Below are positions 1 through 5,724 of a DNA stretch of 11,108 nucleotides, in pieces (within the stretch, counting starts at the first letter, position 1; each line of letters starts with the position of its first letter). This DNA comes from Deltaproteobacteria bacterium (GTDB lineage: Bacteria > Desulfobacterota_B > Binatia > UBA9968): assembly GCA_016193385.1 (NCBI GenBank), contig JACPSF010000364.1, positions 1-11,108 of the forward strand, given 5' to 3'. The position numbers and the translations under genes were made by a program. The notes under the pieces were generated by a model. The model was not told where the DNA came from and made no database searches. It saw only the letters and a program-made list of their open reading frames with translations.

Positions 1-1
1 C

Positions 2-175
2 GGGGAGGCCGAGGTCAAGGCGATGCAGGCGGCGGGACCGCCGAGGAGTTATCTCAGCGTTGAGAACCCGCTGATCACCCTGATCGATGAGCTGAGCAAG
101 AAAAAAAACCTGACCCATGTCTATATCCGAAAGGGAGACTTATCGGTGCGGCTGGAAAAGAATCCCAATCCGTAA
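2..175 (+). CDS. C-terminal end of a cut-off gene; possibly biotin-dependent carboxyltransferase-like
   Basis: The left edge of the window cuts this gene, so only its last 57 codons are visible, ending in TAA at 173-175. The visible part reads through an 'AAGPPRSY' segment, then a helix-like stretch (ENPLITLIDELSKKK), then two short beta-like segments (LTHVYIRKGD, LSVRLEK). This helix-plus-strands ending reminds me of the tail of pyruvate/oxaloacetate carboxyltransferase-type proteins and of the segment before the lipoyl-like domain of biotin carboxyl carrier proteins. No biotinylation motif (AMKM) is present. The gene converges on the GGT-like gene, with 46 bp between the stop codons and no clear terminator hairpin in the gap. 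That this is a real coding end is fairly safe from the frame and composition; the family guess is weak. Confidence 0.5.
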   Translation, partial: GEAEVKAMQAAGPPRSYLSVENPLITLIDELSKKKNLTHVYIRKGDLSVRLEKNPNP

Positions 176-221
176 AGAGAGCCACGGAAGATCCTCCACG
201 GCTTCGCGATCGTGACTTCCT

Positions 222-1817
222 CTACCAACCGAGAGCGTATCCTTCTCTACGGGGATCGGCCCCGGCCATCAGCGTGCCGGTGACAGGTTCCCTGACGATC
301 AACGCGGCGCCGCCAAAGGACCAGCGGTTGACCACCTTGACCTTGTGCCCTTTTTTCCTCAGCCCCTCAATAAGGTCGGCTGCAAAACCCTCTTCGAGAC
401 TGAGATCTTCAGGACCTTCCGATCTCGGCGGTGTCCCGGGCTTGTGGCTCCAGCGCGGCGCTTCGATCACCGCCTGGGGATCCAGGTTGCGATCAAGCAG
501 GTGATGGAGAAGCTGCAAGTTGGTCTGCGGCTGGTCATCGGCCCCCGGGCTACCGCCGACGGCGAAAAACCCTCCATCGCGAAAGACCATGTAAGAATTC
601 AGCGTGTGGGCGGGTCTCTTGCCCGGACGCAACGCGTTGGCTTTACCGGCTTCGAGGACAAAGCTGCACAGGCGGTTGTTCATGGTCAGACCGGTGTCTC
701 CGGCAATGACGCGCGAGCCGAAGCTCGCGAAGATGCTCTGGATGAGAGAAACTGCGTTGCCCTCCCCATCGATAGCGCAGAGGTAGGTCGTATCGGTGCC
801 GAGGGAGGCGGTGACGTGGCGCTGCTCTTTGGCGATGGTTGAAATGAAAGTCTTCCGGTTACGGGCATGCTCCTTGGAGATCAGTCGGGCGACCTGGGGA
901 TCCCCAAAGCGCGGATCTTCCAGATGATTGATCCGGTCCGCGAAAGCGAGCTTCTTAGCTTCCACCATGACATGAATGGCTTCGACCGGGTCCATCTGAC
1001 TCAGCGGGTAGCCCTCGATGATGTTGAGCATTTCAAGGACCATAAACCCCTGGGAGACCGGCGGTTGCTCGAAGACGGTGAAGCCCCGGTACGTCGTCGA
1101 TAGCGGTTCCAACCATTCGGCATGCATACCCTGGAGATCCTCCTCGCTCAGGAGACCTCCGGCCGCCTGCAGCGCGCTACACACGCGCGCCCCGAGTTCA
1201 CCCTGGTAGAATACTTCCCGCCCTTTGGTGGCGAGCAGTTCGAGCGTCCGAGCGAGCTCGGGCTGCACCAAAGGCGTTCCCGTTGAACCTCCCTGCAAAG
1301 GCTTACGATAGCAACGATCAATCCACGAATAAGAGGAAGCGAGTTCGTCGATCTCCTTTGCCAGCGCGGGATAAAGCGGAAAACCTTCCCGAGCGTAGCG
1401 GATCGCGTCGGCGGCGAGGCGGGACAGCTCGAAGCTTCCGTATTTCCGGTGCAGTTCCACCCAGCCATCGACCGCGCCGGGTACCGCGATGCTCAGAGGA
1501 CCGTCCGCGGGAATTTTAACCAGCCCGTGGTCACGGAAAAGCTCGATGGTGGCCTTTTTGGGGGCCGCCCCGCTTGCATTCAGCGCCTCCACCTTGCCGG
1601 GGTTGCGCATGAACACCAGAGCAAAAAGATCGCCTCCAGGACCACAGGAATGGGGCCGCACCACAGCTAAGGTGAATGCCGCGGCTAAAGCCGCGTCGAC
1701 GGCATTGCCCCCTTCCTGAAGAACCTTGATACCCGAAAGAGACGCCAGATGATGGCCGGAAGAGACCATTCCGTGGCGCCCCATGACTACCGGTCTACCC
1801 ATCCTGGCGAAAATCAT
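222..1817 (-). CDS. gamma-glutamyltransferase-fold Ntn hydrolase (GGT-like)
   Basis: A 531-residue member of the gamma-glutamyltranspeptidase / cephalosporin acylase family of self-cleaving N-terminal nucleophile hydrolases. The N-terminal part has the family signature GGNAVDAALAAAF (about 36-48) and CGPGGDLFALV (about 58-68). The autoprocessing site is DTTYLCAIDGEGNAV, with Thr343 the expected nucleophile, giving a large subunit of about 342 residues and a small one of about 189. FGSRVIAGDTG and MNNRL follow, then GGSPG at 421-425. I chose the ATG at 1815-1817, where homology begins; it overlaps the stop of the upstream amidohydrolase as ATGA, which suggests translational coupling. Upstream in-frame codons run through that gene and are an artefact. 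There is no signal peptide, so a cytoplasmic location is likely. Residues that bind the glutamyl group in E. coli GGT (Arg114, Asn411, Ser462, Asp433, from memory) align here with Ser82, Phe363, His404 and Ser385, so glutathione is probably not the substrate. An amidase or acylase of unknown specificity fits better. Confidence 0.9.
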   Translation of the reverse strand: MIFARMGRPVVMGRHGMVSSGHHLASLSGIKVLQEGGNAVDAALAAAFTLAVVRPHSCGPGGDLFALVFMRNPGKVEALNASGAAPKKATIELFRDHGLVKIPADGPLSIAVPGAVDGWVELHRKYGSFELSRLAADAIRYAREGFPLYPALAKEIDELASSYSWIDRCYRKPLQGGSTGTPLVQPELARTLELLATKGREVFYQGELGARVCSALQAAGGLLSEEDLQGMHAEWLEPLSTTYRGFTVFEQPPVSQGFMVLEMLNIIEGYPLSQMDPVEAIHVMVEAKKLAFADRINHLEDPRFGDPQVARLISKEHARNRKTFISTIAKEQRHVTASLGTDTTYLCAIDGEGNAVSLIQSIFASFGSRVIAGDTGLTMNNRLCSFVLEAGKANALRPGKRPAHTLNSYMVFRDGGFFAVGGSPGADDQPQTNLQLLHHLLDRNLDPQAVIEAPRWSHKPGTPPRSEGPEDLSLEEGFAADLIEGLRKKGHKVKVVNRWSFGGAALIVREPVTGTLMAGADPRREGYALGW

Positions 1818-2839
1818 CGCGCCTCCAGCTTGAGGACCTTGGCGGCATTGTCGCCCAGGATCTTCACTTTTTGTTCTTTTTCCAGCCCCAAACCGTCGAT
1901 CGCCTGAAGGCTGTTTTTCACAAATAGGCAACCCTCTTCGGGCCCATAGGGATAGTTGGTGCCCAGGACCAAGCGATCGGCGCCGAAGAATTCCAAGGCG
2001 CATCTGAGAGTGAGCGCCGGATGATCCGCGGTATCGACGTAGAATTTTCGAAACGAGACCAACGGGTTTTCTTTCAATCCATACCTTTTACGGATCTCTT
2101 CGGTCCTCCCGGTGTAGATGTTGGTCGCCCTCTGGGCAAAGAACGCCAGAACCCCGCCTACATCCGCCAGGACAAAGTTGATTTCGGGAAATCGTTCGAG
2201 CACCCGGCCATAAATCAGGCGGGTCATCGCAACGGTGCTGTCAAAAGCCCAGCCATAGATCAGCACCGGCATGATATCCAGGCCTGTCGCCTCCGTCGCC
2301 AGAGGCGCCGTGGGATGGATGTAGACCGGCAACCGGTGAGCCGCAATCCTCTCGTAGATCGGGAAAAGCTCCTCGCTGTCCAGCGGCCTGCCATTGAGGT
2401 TGGAGAAGCAGCCAAATCCGTTCAGCCCGAGCTCGTCAACCGCGCGTTCCAGCTCGTCCAGAGACGCGCGGATGGAAACGGTCGGGAGAGTAAAGAGGCC
2501 GGCGAAGCGCTCCGGGTATTTGCGGCACCAGGCCGCCAGAGCGTCATTGCCTATCCTGGCCACCTCGACCGCTTCGCTCTGTTCCAAGCGATCCGCGCCG
2601 GGAGCCGGGATGCTCAGGACCTGGATGTCGATGCCGAGCCGATCCATGTGGGCGATCCTGCGATCCGGATCGCGGCCCTGAAAGGTCGCGGTGTTGATCC
2701 TCGATTTAAGCCCCTTGTCGTAGAAGTAGCTCATCCCGCTGTAGGGGTCGGGGGGCTCCAAGATGACATTGCCGTCGGCCCTCTGGAGCGCCTCGATATA
2801 GGCTTCGGGATAAATGTGACTTTGAAAGTCAATCACCAT
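1814..2839 (-). CDS. amidohydrolase-2 family protein (ACMSD-like TIM barrel) with substituted metal ligands
   Basis: A 341-residue protein of the amidohydrolase-related family (PF04909), whose members include ACMSD and other non-oxidative decarboxylases and hydrolases. Visible family features are the N-terminal IDFQSHIYP strand, HMDRLGIDIQVLS (64-76), PERFAGLFTLP (109-119), the PVYIHPTAP segment with His175, the RFPEINFVLAD strand and the LVLGTNYPYG strand near the C-terminus. In typical members the metal sits on H-x-H, a mid-barrel His, a second His and a C-terminal Asp. Here these positions read Gln6-x-His8, His175, Asp226 and Asn295, so three of five are changed. The start is the ATG at 2837-2839. 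No Shine-Dalgarno sequence precedes it, because a repeat element ends about 6 bp upstream. The stop overlaps the start of the GGT-like gene by 4 bp, so the two are probably co-translated. Family assignment is strong; activity and substrate are unknown. Confidence 0.9.
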   Translation of the reverse strand: MVIDFQSHIYPEAYIEALQRADGNVILEPPDPYSGMSYFYDKGLKSRINTATFQGRDPDRRIAHMDRLGIDIQVLSIPAPGADRLEQSEAVEVARIGNDALAAWCRKYPERFAGLFTLPTVSIRASLDELERAVDELGLNGFGCFSNLNGRPLDSEELFPIYERIAAHRLPVYIHPTAPLATEATGLDIMPVLIYGWAFDSTVAMTRLIYGRVLERFPEINFVLADVGGVLAFFAQRATNIYTGRTEEIRKRYGLKENPLVSFRKFYVDTADHPALTLRCALEFFGADRLVLGTNYPYGPEEGCLFVKNSLQAIDGLGLEKEQKVKILGDNAAKVLKLEAR

Positions 2840-2844
2840 AAAAT

Positions 2845-2989
2845 TATAGTGACGGAATTAAATAAGTTGACATCAAATCCCCTCTCGCTCTCCTAAATCC
2901 CCCTTTCTCCCCCTTTACCAAAGGGGGAGAAAGGGGGATTTGAGGGAGGATAGGGTGATTATGGTAATTTTCTTTTTTCCTTCACTATA
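2845..2989. mobile_element. MITE-like repeat, family A, complete copy
   Basis: A short non-coding element of about 145 bp bounded by the inverted repeat TATAGTGA (2845-2852) and TCACTATA (2982-2989). The match extends imperfectly inward as GGAA on the left and TTCC on the right. The outermost TA on each side could be a TA target duplication, as made by IS630/Tc1-mariner-type transposases, leaving a core of 2847-2987. The left part (2845-2897) is found again, nearly identical, at the right edge of the window. The middle holds a long perfect hairpin. The element encodes no protein, so it would need a transposase from elsewhere. It lies between two leftward amidohydrolase genes and ends just upstream of the start codon of the second. 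Confidence 0.7.
2895..2941. repeat. perfect 22-bp inverted repeat with a 3-nt loop
   Basis: The left arm spans 2895-2916 and the right arm 2920-2941, with the loop ACC between them. Every one of the 22 positions pairs. Each arm consists of two blocks of five C (or G) separated by CTTT-type spacers. RNA from either strand would fold into a very stable stem, but no run of U follows on the minus strand, so it is not a standard intrinsic terminator. It could still block or slow transcription between the two amidohydrolase genes, or protect an mRNA end. GGGGGATTT-type palindromes of this sort are common between genes in environmental bacterial genomes. Confidence 0.9.
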
Positions 2990-3033
2990 GTTGCGAGTTT
3001 TGAGTTTCGAGTCCAATTTAGGATTCAAAATTC

Positions 3034-3048
3034 ACAATTCGAAATTGT
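3034..3048 (-). terminator. weak hairpin just downstream of the 3057-4082 amidohydrolase
   Basis: ACAATT and AATTGT pair around a 3-nt loop, 8 bp past the stop codon of the leftward amidohydrolase gene. On the minus strand the stem is followed by GAATTTTG, giving only four U in a row. The stem has six pairs and is AT-rich, so termination would be inefficient at best. Confidence 0.25.
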
Positions 3049-3056
3049 TTTTAGCT

Positions 3057-4082
3057 TTACAGCCCGTACAGGGCCCTGGGATTGTTGTCCAGGATCTTGT
3101 TGATGGCCGCGGGGCTTACTTCGCCTTTATGCTTTAAGTTTCTGAGCGCCTCAATCTCAGTGGCGGTATCTGCGTGGCCGTAATCCGAGCCGATGACCAG
3201 ATGATCCTCTCCGGCATATTGGAGCACGTAAGCCAGATCGTCGTCGGTCTGGCAGGCCACGTAAATCCGGTTTTCCCGCAGCAGATCCTTCCTTAACGGT
3301 TTGCCTTTTCTCTCGGAACGCTTGGCCAGGTCGTGGACAGCGTAGGGAACCCACTGCGCGCTCACTTCGATGAAAGCGAACCTGAGTTTGGGGAACCGCT
3401 CGGGAACGGCATCAAAAATGAGAGAGTGGAAAGCCCCCACTACCGCGAGTTTAAATTTCGCAAAGCCGCATTCGCGGACGAAAAAGTCGTGGACAGTAAA
3501 GCTCCCCGTCGCTGAGTGAACACAGATCGGGAGATTCAATCGACTCGCCTCTTCGTAGAGAGGGAAAAAGTAGGGATCGCATAGCCGCCTTTCCCCCTCC
3601 AACCCGCGTATGAATATGCCGCAGGCGCCCCGTTCTTTGGCGAATCGCGCCTCCTCGAGCGCCTTATCCATGCTCAGCAAGGGCAGAACCGCGACCCAGC
3701 GGAGCCGTCCCCTGCCCTTTTCACAGATATCAATCAACCAGCGGTTATAGCTCTTGCATAGCGCCAGCTCGACCTCGGGCCGGTTCGTGATGGGCCGCAA
3801 GAAAAGCGAGGGGTAAAGGACCTGAAGGCTCACCTCCAGCTTGTCCATGTGTTTGATCCTGACCTCGATATCCTCCATCTCGCGCGCGGCTTTGGGAGCA
3901 TCCTCACCTACGTTTTGGCTCTTGGGCTGAAGCCTTCCGTCAATCCACCAGTATTGCTCCGCAACATCTCCGGCTCCTCCGACCGAAACGACGACGGGCC
4001 GGAAGTCCCTCTCCGACCTTTCCATATAGTCCCATGTTCGTTCGGTTTCCAAGACGTGAGCATCGGCATCAATCGTTGGCAC
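3057..4082 (-). CDS. amidohydrolase-2 family protein, D-x-H variant
   Basis: A 341-residue TIM-barrel protein of the amidohydrolase-related family (PF04909), the same superfamily as its downstream neighbour but clearly a different branch. The N-terminus reads IDADAHVLE, so the usual H-x-H metal pair is Asp7-x-His9. Further positions are His189 in ICVHSATG, Glu239 in AFIEVSAQW where a His is common, and Asp300 in LVIGSDYGH, the usual last ligand and general base. RIKHMDKLEVSLQVLYPS (75-92) is a typical family segment. The set Asp, His, His, Glu, Asp could still hold a metal. The start is GTG at 4080-4082, chosen because an AGGGGAGG Shine-Dalgarno lies 6 nt upstream. Relatives include ring-cleavage-pathway decarboxylases and hydrolases; I cannot name the substrate. 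It may share a transcript with the next amidohydrolase, though a 217-bp gap holding a hairpin-bearing repeat separates them. Confidence 0.88.
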   Translation of the reverse strand: MPTIDADAHVLETERTWDYMERSERDFRPVVVSVGGAGDVAEQYWWIDGRLQPKSQNVGEDAPKAAREMEDIEVRIKHMDKLEVSLQVLYPSLFLRPITNRPEVELALCKSYNRWLIDICEKGRGRLRWVAVLPLLSMDKALEEARFAKERGACGIFIRGLEGERRLCDPYFFPLYEEASRLNLPICVHSATGSFTVHDFFVRECGFAKFKLAVVGAFHSLIFDAVPERFPKLRFAFIEVSAQWVPYAVHDLAKRSERKGKPLRKDLLRENRIYVACQTDDDLAYVLQYAGEDHLVIGSDYGHADTATEIEALRNLKHKGEVSPAAINKILDNNPRALYGL

Positions 4083-4504
4083 GCTTTGCCTCCCCTTCAG
4101 CGTTTAAAGGTCTCCTGGGTTTCTTGAGTTCCTTGGGTTGATTGGGTTCGGCTAGCCCCCTATTTTCCTTTGCTGCTCGCAACCTAATGAACTCAACAAA
4201 CCCTGTCAACTCAATAAACCCAACAAACCCTATATCCCTTCTTCATCAGGTCACTCGTTCATTCAAACGTGAAAAGATTCCCGACCCCTTTAAATTTCCG
4301 CCCCAAGTCCGCCCTTGGCTCTTTTCTTCGTTCTACTTCAATCTTTCGCCACCTTAAGAGCTAAGAGCCGACTTGACCCCTTTTCTTTTCTGACCCCTTT
4401 TCCCCTTTTCCGGGGGCACTATACTTCATTTCCGCTTTTACCCTTTGGCCCACCACGCTGTCTCGGAAACAGCGATCTGCCGGTTATCGGGTGCCAGGCC
4501 CAAC
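4083..4504. other. gene-free stretch with degenerate short repeats
   Basis: I see no gene here. A rough inverted arrangement lies at 4117-4149 (units like GGGTTTCTTGAGTT) and 4189-4230 (units like AACTCAACAAACCC), built from slipping copies of an 11-14 bp motif. Further right, GACCCCTTT occurs three times, near 4283, 4375 and 4392. Between the first two copies is an imperfect inverted repeat: CAAGTC plus GGCTCTT near 4305-4323 faces AAGAGCC plus GACTTG at 4363-4375, with 7 extra bases in the left arm. The stretch from about 4310 to 4440 is strongly pyrimidine-rich on the + strand. It separates the 3' end of the solute-binding protein gene from the leftward amidohydrolase, so it should hold the promoter of the latter, but I cannot point to a convincing one. 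Confidence 0.6.
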
Positions 4505-5524
4505 TTACTTGGCGAAGAAGATTTTGTGAAACTCTTCCTTCAGCTTGATGAACTCCTCCTCCGTGGGCGGGTCCATGAAGACTGCCCTGGAGATCACCTT
4601 ATCGGCATCCCGGATGTCGGGATTGACGCCCGGATATAGGACGAACTCCCCGTCTGCCGCGATGCCTCTCTGCCCTTCCGGCGAGATCGCATATTCCATA
4701 TAGAGCCGGCCCGCATTAGGATTAGGACCTTTAGCGCTCAGGCCCAGGTAGTTCGCGTCGGTCAGGAACTTGTCGAGCATTGCATAGTCCACAGGACCTT
4801 TGAACTGCTTGACGTATTTGACGAGAGTGATCCCGACAAGCGCTTCGCCCCGGATGATGACATTGGGCACGGGAGCCCACGACTCCACCAGATGGGGTTC
4901 CTGCCTGGCCAGGCCCCTGACGTATTCAAGCCACTTCGGCCCCATGATCTTTTCCAGATTCTGGAAGAATCCCGCGCTGCTCGTATGCTGGGTGGGATCG
5001 GACAAACTGAGCTTTTTCTTCCACTTCGGATTGAGCAGATCCTGAAGGCTCCTCGGTATGTCGGCTCCTTTCACCAGATCCGTGTTATACAGAATGCCGA
5101 TGGGAACGGCCCGCCATGGAGTCATCAGGCCGTCCTTTTCCTTGAACTGATCGGCCAGCTTTTCCGAGGAAGGCGGAATATATTTCGCAAACAGGCCCTC
5201 TTTCCTCATGATGAGAGCGACGGCGCGGGTGCCCTCGACAACGTCAAACCCGGGGCGCCCCGCACGCCACTCGGTCAGGGCCCGGTCCATCACCCTGTTG
5301 GGTGCGGCGCGCCAGTACTCGACCCTGACGCCGTATTTCTTTTCAAAGGGCTTGTTGATCGTGTCCATCGACTGCGGAAGCACGAGCCCGTAAACGACGA
5401 CTTTCCCTTCCTTCTTTGCCGCTTCGACGTTTACAGGCTGGGCATGAAGAGTCCGAGAAAAGAAAACCAAGCCCAGAAATGCCAGCACCGCGAATGTCAG
5501 ATTCCGCTTCATTGCCGCCTTCAT
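4505..5524 (-). CDS. periplasmic ABC transporter substrate-binding protein (iron/thiamine/spermidine-type)
   Basis: A 339-residue exported binding protein of the bacterial extracellular solute-binding class (type 2 periplasmic fold). The N-terminus has basic residues (MKAAMKRN), a hydrophobic core (about 9-22) and a probable signal peptidase I site after LHA at residue 28; no lipobox Cys is visible. The mature protein opens with VEAAKKEGKVVVYG, typical of the group. It also carries VPIGILYNTDLV (140-151), DLLNPKWKKKLSLSDPT (162-178) and the C-terminal signature NPNAGRLYMEYAISPEGQ (268-285). No paired tyrosines of the FbpA iron site are obvious, so iron is not assured as ligand. I chose ATG 5522-5524 because GGAGGTG sits at ideal distance upstream; the longer frame to 5740 lacks any signal peptide logic. 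A strong promoter lies 58 bp upstream. No permease or ATPase is adjacent; the permease at 8985-10730 is of the matching class. Confidence 0.92.
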   Translation of the reverse strand: MKAAMKRNLTFAVLAFLGLVFFSRTLHAQPVNVEAAKKEGKVVVYGLVLPQSMDTINKPFEKKYGVRVEYWRAAPNRVMDRALTEWRAGRPGFDVVEGTRAVALIMRKEGLFAKYIPPSSEKLADQFKEKDGLMTPWRAVPIGILYNTDLVKGADIPRSLQDLLNPKWKKKLSLSDPTQHTSSAGFFQNLEKIMGPKWLEYVRGLARQEPHLVESWAPVPNVIIRGEALVGITLVKYVKQFKGPVDYAMLDKFLTDANYLGLSAKGPNPNAGRLYMEYAISPEGQRGIAADGEFVLYPGVNPDIRDADKVISRAVFMDPPTEEEFIKLKEEFHKIFFAK

Positions 5525-5581
5525 AAGTTCACCTCCGTGGTTGTCTAGTGGAATCATTGGACTAAGCGAGAAAACTGTCGA

Positions 5582-5611
5582 ATTATCTGGCGCATTCCCC
5601 TGATCTGTCAA
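5582..5611 (-). promoter_or_regulatory. sigma-70-like promoter of the solute-binding protein gene
   Basis: On the minus strand a perfect TTGACA (5606-5611) is followed after 18 nt by GATAAT (5582-5587), five of six matches to the -10 consensus. Transcription would start near 5575 and leave a leader of about 50 nt before the Shine-Dalgarno and ATG of the binding protein. It lies in the 200-bp gap shared with the divergent rtcB gene, for which no equally good promoter is visible. Confidence 0.65.
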
Positions 5612-5724
5612 GCTAATTGTTGACCCCAATACTGCCACTCTGGCGTCCGCCTTTCGCTGCCTACCCCTGGCTGATATATTGAAAAAGCTTCTTCCAAAGA
5701 TCACAGATGAGGGAGGTGGTGAGG

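Noticed and set aside
176..221. Bidirectional terminator between the first two genes
   Set aside because: CCACGG occurs twice as a direct repeat, but no stable stem with a T-run could be found.
1818..2003. N-terminal extension of the GGT-like frame (62 extra residues)
   Set aside because: It runs through the coding sequence of the amidohydrolase, has no family similarity, and the ATG at 1817 forms a normal 4-bp overlap.
2021..2896. 291-codon + strand frame
   Set aside because: It is a shadow of the amidohydrolase gene on the opposite strand, rich in Arg, with no recognisable motif, and runs into the repeat.
2845..3056. CRISPR-like or riboswitch element upstream of the amidohydrolase
   Set aside because: There is only one inverted repeat and no spaced direct repeats, and the structure is fully explained by a MITE with a central hairpin.
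4142..4639. Small + strand frames in and next to the 4083-4504 region
   Set aside because: They have low-complexity Pro/Phe/Ser composition, no ribosome binding site, and overlap repeats or the binding protein gene.
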